Shown: positions 17,380-26,024 of the stretch, piece after piece | Layout: each line of letters begins with the position of its first letter | Position numbering within the stretch: the first letter of the stretch is position 1 | NCBI RefSeq assembly: GCF_001439785.1 | Contig: NZ_JYLI01000015.1 | Span: 62,001-126,000 of the forward strand | From: Pseudomonas poae | Lineage (GTDB): Bacteria; Pseudomonadota; Gammaproteobacteria; Pseudomonadales; Pseudomonadaceae | Reading direction: 5' to 3' | DNA: 64,000 nt | The notes under the pieces: generated by a model | Database searches by the model: none | Told to the model about the DNA's origin: nothing | Seen by the model: the letters and a program-made list of their open reading frames with translations, nothing else | Position numbers and translations under genes: made by a program

Positions 17380-18234
17380 TCAGTCAAGCATCTGCCCCAG
17401 TAACCAGCTCCCCGCCGGCCCCGGTGGTCGTTGTCGCGACCACAACGCATCCATCGCCACCGAACGTGGCCAGCCGCGCGCCTTGAGTTCAATCAGGCTG
17501 GCATTGCCGAAGCGCTCCACCAGCCAACGGGGCAGGGGCGCCCAGCCGAAGCTCAGTTGCGCCATTTCCATCAGCATCAGGTAACTGGCGGCCGACCATA
17601 CGCGCCCGGCCGCGCGGTTGTCGTAGGGTTTGACGATGCTCGCCAGGCGCAATTCGCGGTGTAGTTTCAAGTGCTGTGGGTCTACCTGCGCAAGGCTTGC
17701 CAAGGCATGCTGCGGTGATACGAACAACGCGGTTTCGGTGCGCTCCTGCACCGGCGAACTGGTGAGGTCGGGCGGGTAGACGTCCTGCTGCTCGATAAAC
17801 GCCATGTGCGCCCGGCCGCTTTGCACCAGGTCGACCAGGTCATCGCATTCGGCAATCAGCCATTCCAGCTCCAGGTCCGGGTAACGTTGGGAAAAGGCGA
17901 GGATCGCGGTTTCGAAGCGCGGCGACTGGTAGGTGTCCGACATGGCAATTGTCACCCTTGGCTCCAGGCCCTGTGCCAACTGGCTCGCCGCCAGTTCCAG
18001 GCGGCTGCTGGCCTCCAGTACCTGTTCTGCCCGTTGCAGCAGCACATGCCCAGCAGGGGTCAGCGTCGGCTTGCGGCTACTGCGGTCGAACAGCACCACA
18101 TCCAGGTCAATCTCAAGGCTTGCCACCGCCGCACTGATGGTCGACTGGCTTTTGCCCAGCTTGCGCGCCGCCGCCGAGAACGAGCCTTGGGTGGCGGCCT
18201 GGACAAATGCCTGCAGCACTTCGTGAGACGCCAT
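17380..18234 (-). CDS. LysR-family regulator, divergent from PACE efflux gene
   Basis: A 284-residue LysR-type regulator. The winged HTH is at about 1-60 (FVQAATQGSFSAAARKLGKS, then QSTISAAVASLE), followed by a substrate-binding-type effector domain. It is transcribed away from the PACE efflux gene across an 87-base gap; a LysR gene beside aceI-type genes is a known arrangement, so local regulation of that pump is the likely role. The inducer is unknown. Confidence 0.9.
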   Translation of the reverse strand: MASHEVLQAFVQAATQGSFSAAARKLGKSQSTISAAVASLEIDLDVVLFDRSSRKPTLTPAGHVLLQRAEQVLEASSRLELAASQLAQGLEPRVTIAMSDTYQSPRFETAILAFSQRYPDLELEWLIAECDDLVDLVQSGRAHMAFIEQQDVYPPDLTSSPVQERTETALFVSPQHALASLAQVDPQHLKLHRELRLASIVKPYDNRAAGRVWSAASYLMLMEMAQLSFGWAPLPRWLVERFGNASLIELKARGWPRSVAMDALWSRQRPPGPAGSWLLGQMLD

Positions 18235-18321
18235 AAGTATCGCTCTGGTCGATGGTTATTGATTATGAAGTATCGGTGTGACGGGTGAGCATGGCAACCG
18301 TCGCCATCACGGAGCCAGGGC

Positions 18322-18834
18322 ATGAACCCTACCAAGTCGATCTCTGAACGCGTTTGCCAGGCCCTCGGTTTCGAGGGCCTGGCCTTGTTGATCTGCACGC
18401 CGTTACTGGTGTGGATCACCGGCAGGCCGGCCCTGGAAATGGGCGCGGTGACCCTGGGCATGAGCCTGCTGGCGCTGACCTGGAACGTCATTTTCAACAG
18501 CCTGTTCGACCGTCTCACGGTGCGCCTGCAACTCTGCGGCGGCGCCTGGACACGGGTGCTCCACGCGCTGATGTTCGAAGGCGGGCTGATCATCGTGGCC
18601 GTGCCTTTGATTGCCGCGTGGATGCAGATCAGCCTGCTGCAGGCCCTGATGCTCGACATTGGCGTGCTGCTGTTTTTTCTGCCGTATACCTATGTCTATC
18701 ACTGGGGCTACGACGTGCTGCGCGACAGGTTTCTACAAAAACATGCCGCCCGACGCCTCGATACGTTGCCCGGTGATCCATGCGCTGCCGTCGGCCAGCA
18801 GGCTGGCGATGGCGCCGCCGATATCATCCGGTAA
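18322..18834 (+). CDS. PACE family proton-coupled efflux protein (AceI-like) with a C-terminal tail
   Basis: A 170-residue inner-membrane protein of the proteobacterial antimicrobial compound efflux family: two bacterial transmembrane pair domains, four helices. The duplicated signature is seen as GFEGLALLICTPLL (about 17-30) and RVLHALMFEGGLIIV (about 77-91), each with the conserved membrane Glu; RxxHxxxFE is diagnostic. The family normally ends soon after YVYHWGYDVLRDRF. Here about 30 further residues, including LPGDPCAAVGQQAGDGAADI, are read from DNA antisense to the 3' end of the convergent SDR gene, an overlap of 102 bases. Confidence 0.88.
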   Translation: MNPTKSISERVCQALGFEGLALLICTPLLVWITGRPALEMGAVTLGMSLLALTWNVIFNSLFDRLTVRLQLCGGAWTRVLHALMFEGGLIIVAVPLIAAWMQISLLQALMLDIGVLLFFLPYTYVYHWGYDVLRDRFLQKHAARRLDTLPGDPCAAVGQQAGDGAADIIR

Positions 18835-19491
18835 GCCGACGCGGCCCAGGGCGGTGTTGCTGGCGACCATGGCGTTGAGGTCGGCGTTGTCGCGCACGGC
18901 GCCGCCGCCGAAGTCGGTCTCAATGGCACCGGGGGCAAGGATGTTGACGCTGATGCCACGGGCGCCGAGTTCCTTGGCCTGGTAGCGCGTGAGCACTTCC
19001 ATCGCGCCTTTCATCGCTGCGTAGGCGGCGTAACCGGGCAGGCTGAAGCGCGCCAGTCCGCTGGACACGTTGAGAATGCGTCCGCCGTCGCGGATCAATT
19101 GCAACAGCTTCTGGGTCAGAAAAAATGGCCCCTTGAATTGAATCGCCAGCAACTGATCGAACTGCGCTTCGGTGGTCTCGGTAAAGCTTGCGTGAATGCC
19201 GATCCCTGCGTTGTTGACCAGAAAATCGAAGTGATCCTGTGCGAAAACATCCTTGAGCACGCGGGCAACGTCGCTAGCGAACGCGTCGAAGGTGGCGCTC
19301 TGGCCCACATCCAGCTGCAGCATCGCCGCGCGGCCGCCCAGTTGCTCAACCTGCGTCACCAAGGCCTGCGCCTCGTCGGCCTTGCTGTGATAGGTGCCGA
19401 TGATGTCGACGCCCTGCGCAGCCAGGTGCAGGGCGGCGTTTTTGCCCAGGCCACGGCTGGTGCCGGTGATCAATGCGATTTTACGAGTCAT
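18733..19491 (-). CDS. Short-chain dehydrogenase/reductase
   Basis: A 252-residue classical SDR. The cofactor motif ALITGTSRGLGKNAA is at about 6-20, the structural NNAG at about 91-94, and the catalytic tetrad region ILNVSSGL with YAAYAAMKGAMEVL (Tyr-x3-Lys) at about 152-165. It ends ...EASGGMFL, the usual SDR C-terminus, so its 3' end is authentic and the overlap with the PACE gene comes from extension of the latter. It is divergent from a LysR gene 104 bases away. NADP preference and substrate are unknown. Confidence 0.9.
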   Translation of the reverse strand: MTRKIALITGTSRGLGKNAALHLAAQGVDIIGTYHSKADEAQALVTQVEQLGGRAAMLQLDVGQSATFDAFASDVARVLKDVFAQDHFDFLVNNAGIGIHASFTETTEAQFDQLLAIQFKGPFFLTQKLLQLIRDGGRILNVSSGLARFSLPGYAAYAAMKGAMEVLTRYQAKELGARGISVNILAPGAIETDFGGGAVRDNADLNAMVASNTALGRVGLPDDIGGAIASLLADGSAWITGQRIEASGGMFL

Positions 19492-19595
19492 GGTGAGTAC
19501 CTCTGCGTGTGGGTGTGGAATGAGTGTATTTGTCCGACCGTAACGTGATAAACAGCGCTATACCGGAATCACTGGCCGGGTAAGGCGAACAATCC

Positions 19596-20492
19596 ATGAA
19601 CAAGCTTGAACTGCTGCGCACCTTTGTACGGGTCACTGAGCTGTCGAGTTTTACCCAGGCGGGCGAACGCCTTGGCCTGCCGCGCTCCACCGTGTCCGAG
19701 CACGTGCAGGCGCTGGAGGAACTGCTCGGCGCGCATTTGTTGCAGCGCACCACGCGCAAGGTGCAAGCGACCCAGGACGGCCTTGTGCTGTATGAGCGCA
19801 GCAAGGATCTGCTGGCGCACATGGAAGAACTCGAAGGGCTGTTTCGTCAGGACGAAGCGCAACTGGCGGGACGCATTCGGGTGGACATGCCCAACGTGAT
19901 GGCGCGGGACCTGATCCTGCCGCGCCTGCCCGACTTCATGCACGCGCACCCGCTGATCGAGCTGGAAATCAGCACCACCGACCGCCAGGTCGACCTGCTC
20001 GCCGAAGGGTTCGACTGCGTGCTGCGTGTGGGCGCGCAGCCGGACCAGAGCGTGGTTGCCCGCTGGCTGTGCAGCCTGCCGATGCTTAACTGCGTGAGCG
20101 CCACCTACCTGCAACGCTTTGGCACGCCGCATACACTCGGCGATTTGGCCAACCACCATCTGGTGCATTACGTGCGTCCACTGGGCTCACGCTCGGCGGG
20201 CTTCGAATACTTGCAGGGCAACAAGGTGCAGCGCCTGCCCATGGCCGGGCGGGTCACGGTCAACAGCACCGATGCGTACAAGTCGGCATGCCTGGGCGGT
20301 TTCGGGATTATCCAGGTGCCGGCCCTGGGCCTCAGCGCTGAACTGGCCAGCGGTGAACTGGTGGCGGTTTTGCCGGACTACCCGGCACCGCCGTTGGACG
20401 TGTCGCTGCTGTACGCCGGGCAGCGGCATTTGCCGTTGCGCGTGCGGGTGTTCATGGACTGGCTGGCCGGTGTGCTGCAAGCGCAGCTCTAA
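19596..20492 (+). CDS. LysR-family regulator (CrgA-like)
   Basis: A 298-residue LysR regulator with N-terminal HTH (FVRVTELSSFTQAGERLGLP, RSTVSEHVQALE) and the effector-domain features of the CrgA-type subgroup (YVRPLGSRSAGFEY; GRVTVNSTDAYKSACLGGFG). It is divergent from the SDR gene and probably controls it. Its stop overlaps by four bases the stop of the next, convergent LysR gene. Confidence 0.9.
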   Translation: MNKLELLRTFVRVTELSSFTQAGERLGLPRSTVSEHVQALEELLGAHLLQRTTRKVQATQDGLVLYERSKDLLAHMEELEGLFRQDEAQLAGRIRVDMPNVMARDLILPRLPDFMHAHPLIELEISTTDRQVDLLAEGFDCVLRVGAQPDQSVVARWLCSLPMLNCVSATYLQRFGTPHTLGDLANHHLVHYVRPLGSRSAGFEYLQGNKVQRLPMAGRVTVNSTDAYKSACLGGFGIIQVPALGLSAELASGELVAVLPDYPAPPLDVSLLYAGQRHLPLRVRVFMDWLAGVLQAQL

Positions 20493-21406
20493 CGCCGCGC
20501 CGACAACTGCTGCGGCGCCAGGAACGCGTCGTGGAAGTAATCCCGGAATGCCTGCATCGCCGGGGTGAACGCGCGCTCGCGGTGCCAGGCCAGGCCCACG
20601 CTCATGGGCGTTACCGGGTCGGTGACGGTCAGGGTTTCGATGCGCTTGCCTTCCAGGGACCAGGGCCGGTGCACCAGGTCGGACAGGATCGCCACGCCGC
20701 TGCCATTGGCGACCATGCTGCGCACTGCTTCCACCGAACTGGTGCGCAGTCGCACGTTGGGGGTCTGCCCGGCCTGTTCCCAGTAGCGCATTGCGCTGTG
20801 TTCGGCCTCGTCGACGGTGAGCAGGATGTACGGCTCCTGCGCCACGTCCGCCAGGCTCACCGCACCCCGTTCGCACAGTGGGTGATGGCTGGGCAGCCAC
20901 AGGCGGCGTTCGGAATTGAACAGGATTTCCGAGACGATGGCCGGGTGTGTGAGGTTGGCGGTGAGCACCACGGCCATGTCGAAGCCGCCGTCGAGCAGGC
21001 CCTGTTCGATGGCTTGGCGCTCCTGTTCGAAGACCTCGATGGTCACGTCCGGGTGCCAGTGCTCCATGCGCTGCAGGTGGTGCGGTAAAAAATAGCCCAG
21101 CACGGTGTAGCTGGCGGCCACGCGCAGCACGCCGCTGGCGCGGTGGTCCGGCAAGGGGCTGTTCAGCGCGTCGTCGACACTGCGCACGATCACGTAGGCG
21201 CGGTTGAGAAAGTGTCGACCTGCGTCGGTGAGGTTCATGCCCTGAGCCGAGCGCATGAACAACTGCACGCCGAGCATGGCTTCGAGTTCCTTGATCGCGG
21301 TGGTGACCGCCGATTGGGAGATGTTCAAGTGAATCGCCGCCTGGGAAATCTGACCGATTTCGGCGGTGGCGACGAAGTAGCGAACCTGGCGCAAGGTAAG
21401 GGACAT
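20489..21406 (-). CDS. LysR-family regulator divergent from pxpABC
   Basis: A 305-residue LysR regulator: HTH at about 1-60 (MSLTLRQVRYFVATAEIGQI, SQAAIHLNISQSAVTTAIKE) and effector domain to the end. It is transcribed away from pxpA across about 105 bases that include the near-palindromic ATCTGATTTTCAGAAGATG...CATCTGATAATAGAT region, a plausible operator area. It most likely controls the 5-oxoprolinase operon; that is inference from position. Confidence 0.9.
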   Translation of the reverse strand: MSLTLRQVRYFVATAEIGQISQAAIHLNISQSAVTTAIKELEAMLGVQLFMRSAQGMNLTDAGRHFLNRAYVIVRSVDDALNSPLPDHRASGVLRVAASYTVLGYFLPHHLQRMEHWHPDVTIEVFEQERQAIEQGLLDGGFDMAVVLTANLTHPAIVSEILFNSERRLWLPSHHPLCERGAVSLADVAQEPYILLTVDEAEHSAMRYWEQAGQTPNVRLRTSSVEAVRSMVANGSGVAILSDLVHRPWSLEGKRIETLTVTDPVTPMSVGLAWHRERAFTPAMQAFRDYFHDAFLAPQQLSARR

Positions 21407-21510
21407 GGCTTTATCTGATTTTCAGAAGATGCCTCATCTGATAATAGATCTTCCCAAGGGGTCAAGGGGCAGCCTACTTTCCCTGCATCCCCTTTGACGG
21501 AGCGCACGCG

Positions 21511-22269
21511 ATGCAGGCAGTGGATTTCAATTCAGACATGGGCGAAGGCTTCGGTCCCTGGACCATCGGCGATGGCGTCGACGCGGAGTTGATGGCCTAT
21601 ATCAGCTCGGCCAATATCGCCACCGGCTTTCACGCTGGCGACCCGGGCACCATGCGCCGTACCGTGGCGCGTGCCAAACAGCTGGGCGTCGCCATCGGCG
21701 CGCATCCGGGCTTTCGCGACCTGGTCGGTTTCGGCCGCCGCCACATCAACGCGCCGGCCCAGGAACTGGTGGACGACATGCTCTACCAACTCGGCGCCCT
21801 GCGCGAAATCGCCCGTGCTCAGGGCGTGACCCTGCAACACATCAAGCCCCATGGCGCGCTGTACATGCACCTGGCCCGCGATGAAGAAGCCGCGCGCCTG
21901 CTGGTACAAAACCTGCAAATCATCGAGCCGACACTGTGGCTGTACTGCATGCCCAACTCGGTGATCTGGCACGTCGCCAGGGAGCTGGGGCAGCCCGTGG
22001 TGCGCGAGTTTTACGCCGATCGTGAGTACGATCTGAGCGGCTCCATCGTGTTCACCCGCAACGTGCGCGCACTCGACCCGGCCACCGTGGCGGCGCGGGT
22101 GCTGCGTGCGTGCCAGAGCGGGTTGGTGCGCACGGTGGAAGGCGAAGACCTGTCCATCGAATTCGATTCCATCTGTCTGCACAGCGACACCCCCGGCGCC
22201 CTGGAACTGGTGGAAGCCACCCGTGAAGCCCTGGACCGCGCCGGTATCGACGTCAGGACCCCTCAATAA
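21511..22269 (+). CDS. pxpA: 5-oxoprolinase subunit PxpA (LamB/YcsF family)
   Basis: A 252-residue LamB/YcsF protein, one of three subunits of the prokaryotic ATP-dependent 5-oxoprolinase that opens pyroglutamate to glutamate. The family N-terminus VDFNSDMGEGFGPW, the SSANIATGFHAGDPGTMRRT segment (about 31-50), GAHPGFRDLVGFGRR and HIKPHGALYMH are all present. It is the first gene of a three-gene operon; pxpB follows after 56 bases. Confidence 0.95.
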   Translation: MQAVDFNSDMGEGFGPWTIGDGVDAELMAYISSANIATGFHAGDPGTMRRTVARAKQLGVAIGAHPGFRDLVGFGRRHINAPAQELVDDMLYQLGALREIARAQGVTLQHIKPHGALYMHLARDEEAARLLVQNLQIIEPTLWLYCMPNSVIWHVARELGQPVVREFYADREYDLSGSIVFTRNVRALDPATVAARVLRACQSGLVRTVEGEDLSIEFDSICLHSDTPGALELVEATREALDRAGIDVRTPQ

Positions 22270-22325
22270 GATCGACCCCTTACTTTTTTGCCTGCCTTTC
22301 TACAATGATTCCAAGAGGAACAGAC

Positions 22326-23204
22326 ATGGCTGAAACGTCGCCCATCCGCTACAGCTTCGGCGCTGATGAACACCTGTTCGCCGAGGTCAGCGACAGCATG
22401 TCGCTGGAAGCCTTCTTCACAGGCATGGCCGTGACCCGCGCGGTGGAGCGCCTGGCGTTGGACGGCGTGCTGGATATCTGCCTGGCCAACGCCTCGTTCC
22501 AGATCCGCTTCGACCCCGATCGTATCGCGCCCCACGTATTGCTCGATGCCGTGCAAAGCGCTGAGGCCCAGGCGGTGGCCGAGCGCACACTGCACACGCG
22601 CATCATCGAAATTCCGGTGCTCTACAACGACCCCTGGACCCATGAAACCCTGATGCGTTTTCGCGACCGTCACCAGGACCCCGGCGGCACCGACCTGGAA
22701 TACGCCGCGCGCATCAACGGCCTGGCCGATGTGGACGCGTTCATCGACGCCCACAGCGGTGCGCCGTGGTTTGTGTCGATGGTCGGCTTTGTGGCGGGCT
22801 TGCCGTTCATGTTCCAGATGGTCGAGCGTGCGCGGCAGTTGCAGGTGCCCAAGTACCTGCGCCCGCGCACCGATACGCCCAAACTGACCCTCGGTCATGG
22901 CGGCTGCTTCGGCTGCATCTACTCGGTGCGCGGCGCCGGCGGTTACCAGATGTTCGGCGTGACCCCGGCACCGATCTACGACCCGGCGCAGCAGCTGGCC
23001 TACCTCAAGGAACACATGGTGTTCTTTCGGCCCGGCGACATCGTGCAGTTCAAGCCGATTGACCGTGACGCCTATGACCTGGCGGTGGCTGAAGTGGACG
23101 CCGGGCGCTTCGATCTGCGCATCCGCCCGGTGGAATTTTCCCTCGACGCGTTTCTCGCCGACCCCGTCGGCTATCCGAAAACCCTGCAGGAGGCGCTGGC
23201 ATGA
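22326..23204 (+). CDS. pxpB: 5-oxoprolinase subunit PxpB (KipI/allophanate hydrolase subunit 1 family)
   Basis: A 292-residue KipI-like protein, longer than the ~220-residue Bacillus and E. coli subunits, mainly from an extended middle part (about 100-145, TDLEYAARINGLADVDAFID). Core family features are VRFGPDA-like YSFGADEHLFAEV at the N-terminus, FVAGLPFMFQMVE, and GGYQMFGVTPAPIYDP near the C-terminus. AAGAGGAA precedes the start. The stop overlaps the start of pxpC, so the two are coupled. The longer form is also seen in subunits of related carboxylase systems, so a different lactam substrate cannot be excluded. Confidence 0.88.
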   Translation: MAETSPIRYSFGADEHLFAEVSDSMSLEAFFTGMAVTRAVERLALDGVLDICLANASFQIRFDPDRIAPHVLLDAVQSAEAQAVAERTLHTRIIEIPVLYNDPWTHETLMRFRDRHQDPGGTDLEYAARINGLADVDAFIDAHSGAPWFVSMVGFVAGLPFMFQMVERARQLQVPKYLRPRTDTPKLTLGHGGCFGCIYSVRGAGGYQMFGVTPAPIYDPAQQLAYLKEHMVFFRPGDIVQFKPIDRDAYDLAVAEVDAGRFDLRIRPVEFSLDAFLADPVGYPKTLQEALA

Positions 23205-24175
23205 TCAAGGTGCTCAAACCTGGCCTGGCCACCTCTGTGCAGGACCTGGGCCGCGAAGGCTATTACCACCTGGGCATTCCACCGTCGGGTGCGCTGGACC
23301 AATACGCGCTGAGCGCGGCCAACCATCTGGTGGGTAACCCGCTGGGGGCGGCGGGGCTGGAATGCACGCTGGTCGGGCCTGAGCTTGAGTTTACGCAGGA
23401 CGCGTTGGTGGCACTCAGCGGTGCATTGATGTCACCGCGCCTGGACGGCGAAGTGGTGCACCAGGACACCGCCTTCGCGGTGCGTGCCGGGCAGGTGCTG
23501 CGCTTCGCGTTTCCGGTGGCCGGCGCGCGCACGTACCTGGCCGTGGCGGGTGGCATTGATGTGCCGGTGGTGCTCGGCAGTCGCTCCACTTACACCCTGG
23601 GCGCACTGGGCGGGTTCCAGGGTCGGCGCTTGCAGGAGGGTGATGTGTTGTCGATCGGCGAGCCCAGCGGCGCGGGCCGTGCCGGCAACAGCCTGCCGAT
23701 GGCCCTGCGCCGTTCGGTGGGCGGCGACGTGACCCTGCGCGTGGTGCCGGGGCTGTATTACGACCGTTTGACCACGGGCGCGAAAAGCAGCTTTTTTGCC
23801 GAACCCTGGACGGTAGGCTCCGAGGCCGACCGCATCGGCTATCGCTTCAAGGGCGGCAGCGCGTTGAGCTTTCAACCACGCGAGCAGCCGTTTGGCGCCG
23901 GTTCCGATCCGTCGAACATTGTCGACAGCTGCTACCCGATCGGCTCGATCCAGGTACCGGCGGGGCTGGAGCCGATTGTGCTGCACCGCGACGCGGTGTC
24001 GGGCGGCGGCTACGCCATGATCGGCACCGTGATCAGTGCCGATCTGGATTTGATCGGGCAGATGCAGCCGAACCAGCGGGCGGGGTTTGTGGCGGTCAGC
24101 CTGGAAGAGGCGCTGGAGGCGCGGCGAGTCTACAAGAAGCGCCGCAAAATAATGGCCGCGTTATTCACGTCCTGA
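23201..24175 (+). CDS. pxpC: 5-oxoprolinase subunit PxpC (KipA/biotin-dependent carboxyltransferase family)
   Basis: A 324-residue KipA-family protein (allophanate hydrolase subunit 2 fold). Features are the N-terminal VLKPGLATSVQDLGREGYYH, the PPSGALDQYALSAANHLVGN motif, AVAGGIDVPVVLGSRSTYTL and GFQGRRLQEGD. It starts within the end of pxpB (ATGA overlap). Together with PxpA and PxpB it makes a complete 5-oxoprolinase; no transporter gene accompanies it here. Confidence 0.93.
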   Translation: MIKVLKPGLATSVQDLGREGYYHLGIPPSGALDQYALSAANHLVGNPLGAAGLECTLVGPELEFTQDALVALSGALMSPRLDGEVVHQDTAFAVRAGQVLRFAFPVAGARTYLAVAGGIDVPVVLGSRSTYTLGALGGFQGRRLQEGDVLSIGEPSGAGRAGNSLPMALRRSVGGDVTLRVVPGLYYDRLTTGAKSSFFAEPWTVGSEADRIGYRFKGGSALSFQPREQPFGAGSDPSNIVDSCYPIGSIQVPAGLEPIVLHRDAVSGGGYAMIGTVISADLDLIGQMQPNQRAGFVAVSLEEALEARRVYKKRRKIMAALFTS

Positions 24176-24192
24176 AAAAAACAGCAGACCCC

Positions 24193-24221
24193 TGTGGGAG
24201 GGAGCAAGCCCCCTCCCACAG
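24193..24221. repeat. Compact fused REP palindrome
   Basis: TGTGGGAGGGAGCAAGCCCCC-type: the beginning of one REP arm is joined directly to the end of the inverted arm (GAGCAAGCCCCCTCCCACA), as though the REPIN spacer had been lost. The same compact form occurs at 25980, 30149 and, shorter, 32223. Confidence 0.8.
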
Positions 24222-24237
24222 TTTCAACAGTGTCGGG

Positions 24238-25854
24238 TCAGAACAATTGGGTGAACAGCCAGTACAGGCTGCCCGACAGCAGAATCGCCGCCGGTAATGT
24301 CAGCACCCAGGCCATCAGCAGGTTACGGATGGTGCGCATCTGCAACCCGCCGCCGTTGGCCACCATCGTACCGGCCACGCCCGATGACAGCACATGGGTG
24401 GTCGACACCGGCAACCCGTACATATCCGCCGCGCCGATGGTCAGCATCGCCACCATTTCGGCCGACGCACCCTGGGCGTAAGTCAGGTGGGTCTTGCCGA
24501 TCTTCTCGCCCACTGTCACCACGATGCGCTTCCAGCCGACCATGGTGCCCAGCCCCAGCGCGATGGCCACGGCGATTTTCACCCACAGCGGGATAAAGCG
24601 CGTGGAGTTATCGAGTTGCTGCTTGAACAGTTGCAGCTTGCCCTGGGTGTCGGCGTCGAAGTGGCCGACCTTGTCCTTGTCCATCAGGCGAATGGTTTCG
24701 CTGGTCAGGTACATGTCGTTACGCACGTTGCCGACCGCTTCGGCGGGGACTTTGGCGAGGGAACCGTAACCTTTTACTTCGTCGCCGATGTGGCCGGTGA
24801 GGGCGGCCAGTGCCGGCACGAGGTCTGCGGTGGGCTCCTTGGTGCGCACGTAGGTGGAGAGGATCGGGCGCGGGTCGCCGGGCAATGTCTGCGGCGCGCT
24901 TTTCATCAGCGCCACCTGGGTCACCTCGGCCACCGCTGCGAACTGCAACGACTGTTCGACGGGCATGGCGCGGTTGAGGGCATAGGCCATCGGCAGGGTA
25001 CCGACCAGGATCAACATGATCAGGCCCATGCCTTTCTGCCCGTCGTTGGAGCCGTGGGCAAACGACACGCCGGTGCAGGTGACGATCAGCAGGCCGCGAA
25101 TCCACCACGGCGGCGGGGCGTCGCCCTTGGGCGCCTTGTACAGCGCGCGATTCTTGACGAAGGCGCGCAGGGCCAGCAACAGCAGGGCGGCAAAGCCGAA
25201 GCCGATCAGTGGCGAAAGCAGCAGCGCGTAACCGATCTTGATCGCCTGGCCCCAATCCACGCCGCTGCTGCCGTCACGCCCGTGCATCAAGGCATTCGCC
25301 ACGCCGACGCCGATGATCGAGCCAATCAGGGTGTGGGAAGAGGACGCCGGCAAACCCAGCCACCAAGTGCCGAGGTTCCACAGGATGGCGGCGATCAGCA
25401 GGGCGAAGATCATCGCAAAGCCGGCCGAGGAACCCACCTGCAGAATCAGCTCGACCGGCAGCAGGGCAATGATGCCGAACGCTACCGCGCCGCTGGAAAG
25501 CAACACGCCGAGAAAGTTGAAGAAACCCGACCACACCACCGCAAAGTGCGGCGGCAGCGAGTTGGTGTAAATCACCGTTGCGACCGCGTTGGCGGTGTCG
25601 TGGAAGCCGTTGACGAACTCGAAACCCAGCGCGATCAACAACGCCACGCCCAGCAGCAGGAACGGCGTCCAGGTGGTAACGACGGCGCCCATCTCCTTCA
25701 TGTCGTGCATCAGGCTGTAGGCAGTGAACAACAGGCCCATGGCAAGGACGGCGAAGAACATGATCACGGTGATCAGGCCGGGTTTCTTGTCCAGTCGGGG
25801 TTTGGGGTCGGTGTGTGCGGCGGTGCTAGGGGCTGTCAGTGAAGGGGTGGCCAT
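24238..25854 (-). CDS. Low-affinity inorganic phosphate transporter (PiT family)
   Basis: A 538-residue PiT permease, which cotransports phosphate (often as metal-phosphate) with protons. Both PiT signatures are present: ALGFEFVNGFHDTANAVATV (N-terminal half) and FAHGSNDGQKGMGLIML (C-terminal half), each followed by hydrophobic segments; a hydrophilic loop of about 120 residues (350-470) separates the halves. The start MATPSLTAPST follows CACAGGATG; the longer frame is rejected. Pseudomonas PiT proteins of this length are usual. Confidence 0.92.
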   Translation of the reverse strand: MATPSLTAPSTAAHTDPKPRLDKKPGLITVIMFFAVLAMGLLFTAYSLMHDMKEMGAVVTTWTPFLLLGVALLIALGFEFVNGFHDTANAVATVIYTNSLPPHFAVVWSGFFNFLGVLLSSGAVAFGIIALLPVELILQVGSSAGFAMIFALLIAAILWNLGTWWLGLPASSSHTLIGSIIGVGVANALMHGRDGSSGVDWGQAIKIGYALLLSPLIGFGFAALLLLALRAFVKNRALYKAPKGDAPPPWWIRGLLIVTCTGVSFAHGSNDGQKGMGLIMLILVGTLPMAYALNRAMPVEQSLQFAAVAEVTQVALMKSAPQTLPGDPRPILSTYVRTKEPTADLVPALAALTGHIGDEVKGYGSLAKVPAEAVGNVRNDMYLTSETIRLMDKDKVGHFDADTQGKLQLFKQQLDNSTRFIPLWVKIAVAIALGLGTMVGWKRIVVTVGEKIGKTHLTYAQGASAEMVAMLTIGAADMYGLPVSTTHVLSSGVAGTMVANGGGLQMRTIRNLLMAWVLTLPAAILLSGSLYWLFTQLF

Positions 25855-25979
25855 GCCGGAGCATCCTGTGTGGGGAAGGATGTCGCCCATGATCATTACA
25901 AAATGTTACAGAGAGACTGCAACAGCTCAGTGTTCACGCGAATGAAAGTGCCACTTGTCCAGAACTCACCGCCAAACCC

Positions 25980-26009
25980 ATGCGGGAGGGAGCAAGCCCC
26001 CTCCCACAG
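25980..26009. repeat. Compact fused REP palindrome
   Basis: TGCGGGAGGGAGCAAGCCCC followed by CTCCCACA, the same spacer-less form as at 24193, 16 bases after the zntB-like stop codon on its downstream side. Confidence 0.8.
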
Positions 26010-26024
26010 TCGATTGCAGTGCAA

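Noticed and set aside
24394..25842. 482-codon open frame antisense to the phosphate transporter
   Set aside because: Shadow; the minus strand has both PiT signatures.
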